The translations under genes and the position numbers were made by a program. The notes beneath the pieces were generated by a model. The model worked only from the letters and a program-made list of their open reading frames with translations. It was not told the DNA's origin and searched no databases. Of a stretch of 64,000 nt of DNA, positions 51,283-59,572 are shown in pieces. The stretch is taken from NCBI RefSeq assembly GCF_014649775.1, contig NZ_BMTR01000003.1:186001-250000 (forward strand). Reading direction: 5' to 3'. Position 1 is the stretch's first letter. Each line of letters begins with the position of its first letter. Source of the DNA: Streptomyces longisporoflavus (lineage in GTDB: Bacteria; Actinomycetota; Actinomycetes; Streptomycetales; Streptomycetaceae).

Positions 51283-51991
51283 CCACACCCCCGACCACAA
51301 CACTGACCACACCACTGGCCGCGCTCCCGGTCACGCCTCTGGCCACACCCCCGGCCTCACCGCCCTCGCCCGGGACGCCCTGCGGCTGACCGCCGACCGG
51401 CCCCGCGCCCTCCTCGGGATCGCGGGGCCGCCCGGCGCGGGCAAGTCGACGTTCGCGCGGGCGCTGGTGGAGGAGATCGGCGAGAGCGCCGCGTATCTCC
51501 CGCTCGACGGTTTCCACCTCTCGAACGATCAGCTGGAGCGCCTCTCCCTCACCTCCCGCAAGGGGTCGGAGCCGAGCTTCGACGTCCGGGGATACGTCGC
51601 GCTCCTCACCCGTGTGCTCCAGGACACCGGCCACGACATCTACGTACCCGATTACGACCGCACCCTCCACGAGCCGATTGCAGCCCGGCATCGCGTCCCG
51701 CCGACGGCCCGGCTCGTCGTCACCGAGGGGAACTATCTGGCCTGCGATCTGCCCGGCTGGCGCGAGGCGCGGGAGCTGATGGCGGAGTGCTGGTACGTGC
51801 GCGCACCTGCGGAGGTACGTCAACAGCGCCTGATCGAGCGGCAGTTGGCGGGCGGTCGGACGGCCGAGGGGGCGGCGGCGTGGGTGGCGACGAACGACGG
51901 CCCGAACGGTGAACTCGTGGAGAAGTCAAGTCATCGGTGCGGCCGGATCGTCTCCACTATTGGTATGGACATGTTCAACTACCGCCCATAA
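51269..51991 (+). CDS. P-loop nucleoside/nucleotide kinase family protein
   Basis: 240 residues; ATG inside the end of the SPFH gene. Residues 5-30 are a four-residue repeat (DHTP DHNT DHTT GRAP GHAS GHTP). Walker A is LLGIAGPPGAGKSTFARAL. LPLDGFHLSNDQLERL, DVRGYVALL, IYVPDYDRTLHEPIAA, LVVTEGNYLACDLPGWR and CWYVRAPAEVRQQRLIERQL match the uridine/pantothenate-kinase-like group (PF00485 relatives). Phosphorylates a nucleoside or similar substrate. Coupled to the SPFH gene, but I know no functional link. Confidence 0.88.
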   Translation: MEIDDHTPDHNTDHTTGRAPGHASGHTPGLTALARDALRLTADRPRALLGIAGPPGAGKSTFARALVEEIGESAAYLPLDGFHLSNDQLERLSLTSRKGSEPSFDVRGYVALLTRVLQDTGHDIYVPDYDRTLHEPIAARHRVPPTARLVVTEGNYLACDLPGWREARELMAECWYVRAPAEVRQQRLIERQLAGGRTAEGAAAWVATNDGPNGELVEKSSHRCGRIVSTIGMDMFNYRP

Positions 51992-51997
51992 TCTGGG

Positions 51998-52013
51998 CTT
52001 GGTCTAGACCGCA
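51998..52013 (+). promoter_or_regulatory. Putative DasR site (dre) upstream of the LPMO gene
   Basis: CTTGGTCTAGACCGCA contains the core GGTCTAGACC of the DasR-responsive element (consensus as I know it TGGTCTAGACCA with flanks). It lies about 110 bases before the AA10 gene. DasR is the N-acetylglucosamine regulator of chitinolytic genes, so repression lifted by GlcN-6-P would fit. Confidence 0.7.
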
Positions 52014-52120
52014 GAACTCCGCAGGACCCCTGCTTTCACTGCGCCCCGCACCCGCGGCGGCGCAGTGCCGCGGCGCGCGCACGGCTCACGGAATCCCCAC
52101 GTTTCCCCTGGAGCGGCAGC

Positions 52121-52723
52121 ATGCGAAACAAGAAGATGTACGCGGCCATGCTCGGCGCCACGACGGTCGGGGCCCTCGCGCTCTCGTCCGGTGGCGCGAG
52201 CGGCCACGGCTACACCGACCTGCCGGCCAGCCGCCAGATCAACTGTGCCAACGGCACGGTGAGCGGCTGCGGTTCCATCCAGTACGAACCCCAGAGCGTC
52301 GAGGGCCCCAAGGGCTTCCCGGCGTCCGGTCCCGCCGACGGCAAGATCTGCTCGGCCGGCGTCGGCGGCTTCGACTCGCTCAACCAGCCGAAGGCGCCGG
52401 GCGGCGGCGCCTGGCCGACGACCAGCGTCAGCGCCGGTCAGAACTACACCTTCCGCTGGCAGTTCACGGCACGCCACCGCACCACCGACTTCAAGTACTA
52501 CATAACCAAGCAGGGCTGGGACGCGAGCAAGCCGATCACGCGGGCCGCCCTCGAGACGACCCCGTTCCTCAACGTCCCCTACAACGGCCAGCAGCCGCCC
52601 GCCACGCTCTCGCACTCCGGGGCGATCCCCGGCGGCAGGAGCGGACACCACGTGATCGTCGCGGTATGGACGGTCCACGACACGGCGAACGCGTTCTACG
52701 CCTGCTCCGACGTCAAGTTCTGA
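52121..52723 (+). CDS. Lytic polysaccharide monooxygenase, AA10 (chitin-active type)
   Basis: 200 residues; GGAGCGGC precedes the ATG. Signal peptide KKMYAAMLGATTVGALALSSGGASG with cleavage before His29, giving the N-terminal His of the copper histidine brace (HGYTDLPASRQ). The second His lies in FTARHRTTDFKYYITKQGW. LSHSGAIPGGRSGHHVIVAVWTVHDTANAFYACSDVKF is the conserved C-terminal part. Cys pairs as in AA10. It oxidatively breaks chitin or cellulose, and the upstream DasR site argues for chitin. A 16-bp hairpin terminates it. Confidence 0.96.
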   Translation: MRNKKMYAAMLGATTVGALALSSGGASGHGYTDLPASRQINCANGTVSGCGSIQYEPQSVEGPKGFPASGPADGKICSAGVGGFDSLNQPKAPGGGAWPTTSVSAGQNYTFRWQFTARHRTTDFKYYITKQGWDASKPITRAALETTPFLNVPYNGQQPPATLSHSGAIPGGRSGHHVIVAVWTVHDTANAFYACSDVKF

Positions 52724-52745
52724 GCGGTCTTCCCCGCCGCTGGGT

Positions 52746-52784
52746 GCCGCGCACGTCGTCCGCGTACGGGACGGCGTGCGCGGC
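52746..52784 (+). terminator. LPMO gene terminator
   Basis: GCCGCGCACGTCGTCC and GGACGGCGTGCGCGGC form a 16-bp stem (one G-U) with a short loop, 23 bases after the LPMO stop. Confidence 0.8.
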
Positions 52785-52814
52785 TCTGTGCCCGGCCGCA
52801 CATGCTCTCCTAAT

Positions 52815-52829
52815 CTGATGGGCCATCAG
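52815..52829 (+). promoter_or_regulatory. Palindromic operator before the AMP-dependent ligase
   Basis: CTGATGG-G-CCATCAG is a 7+7 perfect palindrome around a central G, 15 bases before the ATG at 52845. It resembles TetR-type operators found before lipid or CoA-ligase genes in actinobacteria; the regulator is unknown and not in the window. Confidence 0.5.
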
Positions 52830-52844
52830 TTATGGTGCGCGGCC

Positions 52845-54551
52845 ATGGAGTCCACCGGAAGTACCGTCGCGGAACTCGTACAGGCGCGCTGGGGTGACCA
52901 CCGTCCGGGACTGCGCTTCGAGCAGCGGTCGCTGACCCACCACCAGGTCGCGGCGGGCGCGGCGGCGAGGGCGGCACTCCTTGCCGACCTGCTGCCGAGA
53001 GGGGCCGAACCGCACGTCGGCGTGCTGCTCGACAACACCCCCGAGTACCCCCTGTGGCTGAGCGCGGCGGCGCTCGCGGGTGCGGCGGTGGCGGGCATCA
53101 ACCCCACCCGCAGGGGTGCGGAACTCGCCCGCGACATCATGCACACGGACTGCGGCGTCCTGATCACGGAACGGGCGCAGCTGGCGCTCGTCGACGGCCT
53201 CGAACTGCCGGGCGTACGCATCCTGGTGACGGACACGGATGCGTACGCGGAACTGCTCGCGCCCTACGCCGACGCGCGCCCGGAGACGGCGGGAACCGTG
53301 ACTCCGGCGAGCCGCATGCTGCTCTACTTCACCTCCGGTTCGACCGGCGCCCCCAAGGCCGCCATCTGCAGCCAGGGCCGCCTCGCGGCCGCGGGCCGGT
53401 CCCTCGCCGACCACTTCCGGCTGGGCCCCGACGGGGTCCACTACATCTGCATGCCCATGTTCCACGGCAACGCGGTGATCGCGGACTGGGCGCCCGCCCT
53501 GGCGGCCGGGGCGGGGGTGGCGTTGCGGCGGCGGTTCTCGGCCTCGGCGTTCCTGGACGACGTACGGGCTTATGGGGCGACGTATTTCACGTACGTGGGC
53601 CGGGCGGTGCAGTACCTCCTTGCCACGCCGGAGAAGGCCGACGACGGGTCGAATCCCCTCCGGATGGGCTTCGGCACGGAGGCCGGGGCGGTGGATGCCG
53701 CGCGGTTCGAGAAGCGGTTCGGGGTGCGGCTCGTCGAGGGGTACGGGTCCTCGGAGGGCGGCGCGGCGATCCAGCGGACGCCGGATACGCCGGCCGGGGC
53801 GATCGGGCTCCCGGTGCCGGGGAGCCGGCTCGCCGTGGTGGACGCCGGTACGCGGGAGGAGTGCCCGCCCGCCTCCTTCGACGCAAAGGGGCGGCTGCTG
53901 AACGGGGACGCGGCGATAGGGGAGCTGGTGAACAAGGGCCGGACGCCCTTCGAGGGGTACTGGCGCAACACGGAGGCGGATGCGGCGCGGCTGCGGGACG
54001 GCTGGTACTGGACGGGGGACCTCTTCTACCGCGACGCGGAGGGCTTCTTCTACTTCGCGGGGCGCACGGACGACCGGCTTCGCGTGGACAGCGAGAACCT
54101 GGCGGCGGCGGTGATCGAGAACATCCTGGCGCGGTGGGAGGGTGCGGCGGCGGTGGCGGTGTACGCGGTGCCGGATCCTGTGGCGGGGGATCAGGTGATG
54201 GCGGCGATTTCCCCGCGGCCGGGGGTCGACTTCGACCCGCCGGCCTTCGCGGAGTTCCTGCTCTCCCAGCCGGATCTGGGGACGAAGATGGCGCCCCGCT
54301 TTGTACGGGTGGTGGGGCGGATGCCGGTTACGGCCACCAATAAGGTGGCCCGCTCGCTCCTTCGCCGGGAGGGCTTTCGCTGCGGGGACCCGGTCTGGTG
54401 GCGCCCGGGGGCGGGAGCCTACCGCCGTCTGACCCCGGCGGACGAGGCCGCCCTCCTGTCCCAGTACCGCGCCCATCGCCGCGAGGGCTTGCTGCCGCTG
54501 CCGGAACAGCCCCTCCCACCCACCCGCCCGCAACCCCGCATCGCCCCCTGA
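52845..54551 (+). CDS. AMP-dependent acyl-CoA synthetase/ligase
   Basis: 568 residues from the ATG at 52845. ANL-family motifs: LLYFTSGSTGAPKAAICSQG (P-loop, A3), YGSSEGGAAIQRTP (A5), YWRNTEADAARLRDGWYWTGDLFYRDAEGFFYFAGRTDDRLRVDSENL (A7-A8) and VTATNKVARSLLR (A10, catalytic Lys). It activates a fatty or other carboxylic acid with ATP as a CoA thioester; the FadD17-like subgroup is plausible. The 3' end is part of a ~50-bp repeat family that continues into the intergenic space. Confidence 0.93.
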   Translation: MESTGSTVAELVQARWGDHRPGLRFEQRSLTHHQVAAGAAARAALLADLLPRGAEPHVGVLLDNTPEYPLWLSAAALAGAAVAGINPTRRGAELARDIMHTDCGVLITERAQLALVDGLELPGVRILVTDTDAYAELLAPYADARPETAGTVTPASRMLLYFTSGSTGAPKAAICSQGRLAAAGRSLADHFRLGPDGVHYICMPMFHGNAVIADWAPALAAGAGVALRRRFSASAFLDDVRAYGATYFTYVGRAVQYLLATPEKADDGSNPLRMGFGTEAGAVDAARFEKRFGVRLVEGYGSSEGGAAIQRTPDTPAGAIGLPVPGSRLAVVDAGTREECPPASFDAKGRLLNGDAAIGELVNKGRTPFEGYWRNTEADAARLRDGWYWTGDLFYRDAEGFFYFAGRTDDRLRVDSENLAAAVIENILARWEGAAAVAVYAVPDPVAGDQVMAAISPRPGVDFDPPAFAEFLLSQPDLGTKMAPRFVRVVGRMPVTATNKVARSLLRREGFRCGDPVWWRPGAGAYRRLTPADEAALLSQYRAHRREGLLPLPEQPLPPTRPQPRIAP

Positions 54552-54646
54552 CCGGACAAGCTTTCCCGCCCACCCGCCCGATTGCCCCGCGTCCGGTCCC
54601 GGGCGAACGAGCTCTTTCGCCCACCCGCCCGATTGCCCCGCGTCCG
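54516..54646 (+). repeat. ~50-bp tandem repeat at the 3' end of the acyl-CoA ligase gene
   Basis: A perfect 29-bp direct repeat beginning CGCCCACCCGCCCGATTG lies at 54567-54595 and 54618-54646 (period 51). A degenerate third copy 51 bases upstream (54516-54544) is the end of the coding region just before the TGA at 54549. The gene's last codons have apparently been copied downstream. Confidence 0.85.
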
Positions 54647-54660
54647 AATACCGTGACCCC

Positions 54661-55959
54661 ATGGGCAGCGCGAGCGTGTGGGTGGGGTTGCGGCGGCGGA
54701 GGTATCTGCGGAGTAGTGCGCCCTGGAGGGGCGTTGCCTACCTCCTCGGGGGTATCGTCCTCGGGGTTTTCGTGCTCGTCGGCGGGCTCGTGGCCGCCGT
54801 CCTCGGAGCCGCCCTCGCCGTCGTCCTCGTAGGGCTACCCCTGCTCGCCCTTCTCGCCTTCGCCGGTATCCCCGTCGCCGCCCTCGAACGCCGCCGGCTC
54901 CGGATCGTCGAGCCGGAGACCCCCGCTCCCAGCCCGCACCGGACGCTCGAAGTCCCCGGTATCTCCGCCTGGTTCAAGCTGCGGGTCAAGGAGCAGGCCA
55001 CCTGGCGGGAACTCGCGTACACCGCGCTGCTCGCCCTCGTCCTGTGGCCCCTGGACCTCCTCGTGCTCGCCTGCACCGTCGGCGCCCCCGCCGTCCTCAT
55101 GGCGGCCCCGGTCCAACTCGCCCTCGACGGCGGCGAGATACGCGCGGCCAAGCTCTGGGTCCTCGGCGACTACCCCCACGCCTTCGCCACCGCCCTCCTC
55201 GGCCTCGCCCTGCTCGCCCCGCTGCTCTACCCCCTCGGCGCCTACGCCGCTGCCCGCGCCGCCCTCGCCCGCCTCCTCCTCGCCCCGCGCGAGGCCGAGC
55301 TGACCACGCAGTTGGAAGAAGTGACCCGCTCCAGGGCCCGCCTGGTCGACGCCTTCGAGGCGGAACGGCGGCGGATCGAGCGGGACTTGCACGACGGGGC
55401 GCAGCAGCGGCTCGTCGCGCTGACCATGATCTTGGGTCTGGCCCGGCTCGACGCCGCCCCGGGGAGCGAACTCGCCGCCCGGCTCTCCAAGGCGCACGAC
55501 GAGGCGGGGAACGTACTCACAGAACTGCGCGAGCTCATTCGCGGCATCCACCCTCAAGTCCTCGCCGATTACGGCCTCGCCGCCGCCATCGAGGACGCCG
55601 CCGACCGCTCCCCGGTCCCGGTCGACACCGACCTGGACGGACTGCCCCGCCTGCCCGAATCCGTCGAAGCCGCCGGGTACTTCACCACCCGCGAGGCCCT
55701 CACCAACATCGCCCGCCACAGCGCCGCGCCCCGCGCCCGCATCAGCGCACGCCATCACCAGGGCACCCTGCGCATCGACGTGCGCGACGAAGGCAGGGGC
55801 GGCGCGGACGCCGCCCGCGGCAGCGGCCTGACCGGGCTCGCGGACCGGATCGCGGTGCTCGATGGCACACTGACGGTCACCAGCCCGCCCGGTGGCCCGA
55901 CCGTACTGTCCGTGGAGATCCCGTGCCGAGCCCTGACCCCGCAAGTCCCCGCAGACTGA
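54661..55959 (+). CDS. Sensor histidine kinase (NarL-partner type)
   Basis: 432 residues. Several membrane helices in the first ~200 residues (YLLGGIVLGVFVLVGGLVAAVLGAALAVVLVGLPLLALLAF; ELAYTALLALVLWPLDLLVLACTVGAP; FATALLGLALLAPLLYPLGAYAAARAAL). The HisKA_3 box is RRRIERDLHDGAQQRLVALTMILGLA. The HATPase domain shows REALTNIARHS (N-box), DEGRGGADAARGSGLTGLADR (G boxes). It phosphorylates the RR encoded directly after it, which overlaps its 3' end by 37 bases. Confidence 0.93.
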   Translation: MGSASVWVGLRRRRYLRSSAPWRGVAYLLGGIVLGVFVLVGGLVAAVLGAALAVVLVGLPLLALLAFAGIPVAALERRRLRIVEPETPAPSPHRTLEVPGISAWFKLRVKEQATWRELAYTALLALVLWPLDLLVLACTVGAPAVLMAAPVQLALDGGEIRAAKLWVLGDYPHAFATALLGLALLAPLLYPLGAYAAARAALARLLLAPREAELTTQLEEVTRSRARLVDAFEAERRRIERDLHDGAQQRLVALTMILGLARLDAAPGSELAARLSKAHDEAGNVLTELRELIRGIHPQVLADYGLAAAIEDAADRSPVPVDTDLDGLPRLPESVEAAGYFTTREALTNIARHSAAPRARISARHHQGTLRIDVRDEGRGGADAARGSGLTGLADRIAVLDGTLTVTSPPGGPTVLSVEIPCRALTPQVPAD

Positions 55960-56597
55960 GGATCGTTGTCGCCGAGGACAGCGTGCTGCTCAGGGAAGGG
56001 CTCATCGGCCTGCTCACCCGCTTCGGCCACGAAGTGCCCGCCGCGCTCGGCGACGCCGTGGAGCTCTGCGCCGCCGTCGACGCGCACGACCCGGACCTCG
56101 TCCTCACCGACGTACGCATGCCGCCCTCCTTCCGGGACGAGGGCCTGCGCGCCGCCCTCGCCCTGCGGGCCGAGCGGCCCAAGCTGCCGGTCCTGGTGCT
56201 CAGCCAGTACGTGCAGCGTTCGTACGCCGCCGAGCTCCTGGACACCGGTGACGGCACCGGAGTGGGCTATCTGCTCAAGGACCGGGTGGGCCAGGTCGAG
56301 CAGTTCGCCGACGCGGTGACCCGGGTCGCGGACGGCGGCACGGTCGTGGACCCGGAGGTCGTACGGCAGTTGATCAGGCGCCGCCGGGACCCCCTTGAGC
56401 AGCTCACGCCGCGCGAGCGGGAGGTGCTCGGCCTGGTCGCCGAGGGCAGGTCGAACGCGGCGATCGCCGCCGAACTCGTCGTCAGCGAGGCCGCGGTGGG
56501 CAAACACATCGGCAACATCCTCGGCAAACTGGACCTGCCGCCCGGAGACGGAACGCACCGCAGGGTGCTCGCGGTCCTCGCCTATCTGCGGGCCTGA
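55923..56597 (+). CDS. LuxR/NarL-family response regulator
   Basis: 224 residues from the GTG at 55923. Receiver: RRLRIVVAEDSVLLREGLIGLL (acidic pocket), DPDLVLTDVRMPP (phospho-Asp), VLVLSQYV, YLLKDRV (Lys). C-terminal LuxR HTH: LTPREREVLGLVAEGRSNAAIAAELVVSEAAVGKHIGNILGKL. Partner of the overlapping histidine kinase. An 18-bp duplication covers its TGA stop. Confidence 0.95.
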   Translation: MPSPDPASPRRLRIVVAEDSVLLREGLIGLLTRFGHEVPAALGDAVELCAAVDAHDPDLVLTDVRMPPSFRDEGLRAALALRAERPKLPVLVLSQYVQRSYAAELLDTGDGTGVGYLLKDRVGQVEQFADAVTRVADGGTVVDPEVVRQLIRRRRDPLEQLTPREREVLGLVAEGRSNAAIAAELVVSEAAVGKHIGNILGKLDLPPGDGTHRRVLAVLAYLRA

Positions 56598-56656
56598 CCC
56601 TGACGCGACGCGCATATCCGCGAGCCTGACCCCGCCCCGCCCCGCCCCGCCCCGCT
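56583..56656 (+). repeat. Stop-codon duplication and CCCCG microsatellite after the response regulator
   Basis: TATCTGCGGGCCTGACCC (56583-56600, containing the TGA stop) recurs as TATCCGCGAGCCTGACCC at 56615-56632 (16 of 18 identical, period 32). A CCCCG pentanucleotide run follows to about 56656. Confidence 0.8.
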
Positions 56657-56707
56657 CCGGTCAATCCGTGCAGTGGCCACCGGTCCGGTCGATTACGATC
56701 CTGGACC

Positions 56708-56998
56708 ATGAGCACGTCAGACCAGATGGGGGCAGGCCGGGCAGGCCTCACGCCGCGCCAGGCCCGGCGCATACGGATCGCCGCGGCCTCGGTGCTGATG
56801 GCCGCGGCGGCCGTGGTGCTCGCCGTACGCCTGGCGAGCCGGTCGTCCGTCCTGGTCGTGGGGGTGTACGGGCTGCTGCTCGTCCTCTGCGGCCTGGTGA
56901 TCGAACTCAGCAGGCGCGGACGGACCCGGCTCGGCAGCTATCTGCTCGCCGTCGGCCTGGTGGCCGCCCTGGTCATGGACTGGGTGGTGCTGGCCTGA
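56708..56998 (+). CDS. Small membrane protein, hypothetical
   Basis: 96 residues. Three hydrophobic helices (IAAASVLMAAAAVVLAVRLAS, SVLVVGVYGLLLVLCGLVIEL, GSYLLAVGLVAALVMDWVVLA) with short Arg-rich loops. No family recognised. Its last 26 bases overlap the convergent MMPL gene end, so one of the two 3' ends could in reality be shorter. Confidence 0.65.
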   Translation: MSTSDQMGAGRAGLTPRQARRIRIAAASVLMAAAAVVLAVRLASRSSVLVVGVYGLLLVLCGLVIELSRRGRTRLGSYLLAVGLVAALVMDWVVLA

Positions 56999-59192
56999 CC
57001 TCTGTCGCCGCTTGGCCGTCCCCCTGCCCGACCAGTACGGGGCCGCCCGCTACCGGCGCCTCCTCGCGCAGCCCGTAGCGCTCGTGGAGCCCGCGCATCC
57101 GTGCCGGTGCCCACCAGGCGCGGCGGCCGAGCAGCGTCATCGTCGCCGGTACGAGGAACATCCGCACCAGGGTCGCGTCGATGAGCACGGCGAGCGTCAG
57201 GCCGAGCCCGATCTGCAGGATCGGCGCGAAGCCGCCCGTCATGAAGCCGCCGAAGACGATCGCGAGCAGCAGGGCCGCACAGCTGACGACACGGCCCGAG
57301 CGGCGCAGCCCCTCGACCGTGGCGGCCCGGTGGTCGCCGGTCTCCAGCCACGTCTCCCGCATCCGGGACAGGATGAACAGCTCGTAGTCCATGGCGAGCC
57401 CGAACGCGATCGCGATGATCAGCGGCGGCGCGGTCAGGCTCAGCGCCCCGAGCCCCTCGCCGCCGAGCAGCCCCGCGAGATGCCCGTCCTGGAACACCCA
57501 CACCACGACGCCGAGCGCGGCACCCAGACTGAGCAGCGTGGTGGCGAGCGTGCGCAGGGGGAGCAGCAGTGATCCGGTGAAGGCGAAGAGCAGGGCGAAC
57601 AGGGCCACCAGGACGGTGAGTACGGCCCAGGGGGCACGCTCGGCGAGCATCGAGCGGAAGTCGACGAGGCTCGCGGCGTTGCCGGTGACCTCGACGGGCT
57701 CCTCGTCGCGGAGGTCGCGCACCTGCTCCACGATCCGGGTGGCGGCGGGACCGTCGACCGAGCCCTTCGGGGTCAGTTCGAGCAGGACCGTCCCGTCGGA
57801 GAGCCGCTCGCTTCCGGCGGTCCTGACGCCGGGCAGGGCACGCATCCTGGCCTCGGAGCCGGGGTCTGCGCCGGCGCCGATGAGCACCTGGACGGGGTCG
57901 GTGTCGGCCCCGGCGGGATAGTGCTCGCCCACGGTGTCGTACAACCGCCGCGCCTCCGTGTCGTGCGGGAGCTGCCGCGCGTCCCCGATGTTGATCCGCA
58001 TCCCGAAGGCGGGCAGCGCGAGGAGGGTGAGTACGGCGACGACGGTGGTGGCCACCGCCAGCGGGCGCCGGGCGGAGAAGAGCGCGAGCCGGGCGAAGAA
58101 GGCACCGGGCTCGGGCGCGGGGCCCGGCCCGCGAGGCGGCCAAATCCGCTTACGCGTACGGGATTTCGTGCCCGCGGGTGCGATCCTGCCGCCGAAAAGG
58201 GCGAGCAGCGCGGGCAGCAGCGTCAGCGCGGCCAGCATGTCGACGACGACCACCGCACTGGCCGCGAGGCCCATGCTGCGCAGGAACGGGCTGGGGAACC
58301 AGACGAGCCCCGACAGGCTGATCGCCACCGTCAGGCCGGAGAAGAGGACGGTGCGTCCGGCGTGGGCGACCGTCGCGTGCACGGCCCGCGCCACATCCTC
58401 GGGCGTGCCCCGTTCCGCCGTCTTCCGCCGCTCCTCGCGGAAGCGGATCACCATCAGGAGCGCGTAGTCGACGGCGAGGCCGAGGCCGAGCATCGTGACG
58501 ATCTGGACGGCGTAGACGGAGATGTCGGTGAACTGGCTGAAGCCGTACAGCGTCAGGAAGGCACCGGCCACGCCGCTCACGGTGACCAGGAGGGGGAGCG
58601 CGGCGGCCCGCAGCCCGCCGAAGATGAGCAGCAGGACGACAAGCACGGCGGGCAGGGTGATCAACTCGGCCCGTGCGACGTCCTCCTGGGCCCTGCCGCC
58701 CATCTGCTCGCCGAGCAGCGGGCCGCCGCTCACCGCCACGTCGCCCGCGCTGATCTCGCGGAGGCGGTCGGCCGCGTCGCCGGTGGCCTCCTCCTCGGCG
58801 TCGTCGTCGAGGCCGCCCTTGAGGGTGACGGGGATGAGCAGGGCCTTGCCGTCCGCGGAGACCAGGCCCCGGGTGGTGTAGGGGTCCGGCACCCGCGCGA
58901 TGCCGGGTTGCTGTCGTACGTCGGCGACGGCGGCGCCCACCCGGTCGCGGAGCTGCGGGGTGTCGACGGCGGGGGCCGACACGACGGCGTTGAAGTCGTC
59001 CCCGTGCGGGGTGAGTTCGTCCAGGCGCTCCGCGGCCGCGACCGACTCGCTGCCGGGGACGTCCTCGACCGACGAGGTCAGGCCGCCGAAGACACGGGTG
59101 CCGAAGCCGAGGCCCGCGACCAGGAGTAGGAGCCAGACGAGGATGACGGTCTTGGGGCGTCGGGTCGCTGTACGAGCGAGGGCGGCCAGCAT
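56973..59192 (-). CDS. MMPL-family RND-type exporter
   Basis: 739 residues; ATG at 59192 behind GGAGGAGGCAG. Two similar halves, each with a first helix, a ~150-residue extracellular domain and five helices. Landmarks: LVWLLLLVAGLGFGTRVFGGLTS, GRAQEDVARAELITLPAVLVVLLLIFGG, VTMLGLGLAVDYALLMVIRFREE, then the C-terminal FGLAMDYELFILSRMRETW (the DY proton-relay motif). MMPL proteins export lipids or polyketides. The divergent response regulator/kinase pair upstream probably governs it. Confidence 0.93.
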   Translation of the reverse strand: MLAALARTATRRPKTVILVWLLLLVAGLGFGTRVFGGLTSSVEDVPGSESVAAAERLDELTPHGDDFNAVVSAPAVDTPQLRDRVGAAVADVRQQPGIARVPDPYTTRGLVSADGKALLIPVTLKGGLDDDAEEEATGDAADRLREISAGDVAVSGGPLLGEQMGGRAQEDVARAELITLPAVLVVLLLIFGGLRAAALPLLVTVSGVAGAFLTLYGFSQFTDISVYAVQIVTMLGLGLAVDYALLMVIRFREERRKTAERGTPEDVARAVHATVAHAGRTVLFSGLTVAISLSGLVWFPSPFLRSMGLAASAVVVVDMLAALTLLPALLALFGGRIAPAGTKSRTRKRIWPPRGPGPAPEPGAFFARLALFSARRPLAVATTVVAVLTLLALPAFGMRINIGDARQLPHDTEARRLYDTVGEHYPAGADTDPVQVLIGAGADPGSEARMRALPGVRTAGSERLSDGTVLLELTPKGSVDGPAATRIVEQVRDLRDEEPVEVTGNAASLVDFRSMLAERAPWAVLTVLVALFALLFAFTGSLLLPLRTLATTLLSLGAALGVVVWVFQDGHLAGLLGGEGLGALSLTAPPLIIAIAFGLAMDYELFILSRMRETWLETGDHRAATVEGLRRSGRVVSCAALLLAIVFGGFMTGGFAPILQIGLGLTLAVLIDATLVRMFLVPATMTLLGRRAWWAPARMRGLHERYGLREEAPVAGGPVLVGQGDGQAATEVRPAPPSP

Positions 59193-59572
59193 GGCTCTGC
59201 CTCCTCCGTGGACGGGATCCGGGTCGGACCCAGAGTCGCCCTCGGCGCATGCGCGGCGGATCGCCGCGGCGGGCGGTCTTGCGGCCTCCCCCGCGCGGGG
59301 GAGTGCTCGCTCGGGCGGGGGAGACACGCCCAACCCGCCCGGCGCGCTGGCCCGTCCGGCGTGCTGGCCCGTCCGGCGTGCTGGCCCACCCGGCGTGACC
59401 CGCGCGAGAGCTCTGGTGTCCCGGCGTGCTGGCCCACCCCGCGCGACCCGCGCGAGAGCTCTGGCTCCCCGGCACCATGAGCGCGTCTCGGCGTGCCCGC
59501 CCGTCTCGGCACGCTGGCCAGCCCAGCGCGGCCCGCGCACCCCGCACGGCTCACGCGGCCCGCGCCAGAGCT
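59193..59572. repeat. Decayed tandem repeats downstream of the NarL-type response regulator
   Basis: 380 bases with no gene. Three 17-bp units (GGCGTGCTGGCCCGTCC type) at 59341, 59358 and 59375. Longer copies containing AGAGCTCT occur near 59407 and 59455-59490, and the latter resembles the gene's own 3' end at 59567-59603 in about 30 of 37 positions (AGAGCTCT, CCCCGGCACCA, GTCTCG). Region also holds the MMPL promoter. Confidence 0.75.
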
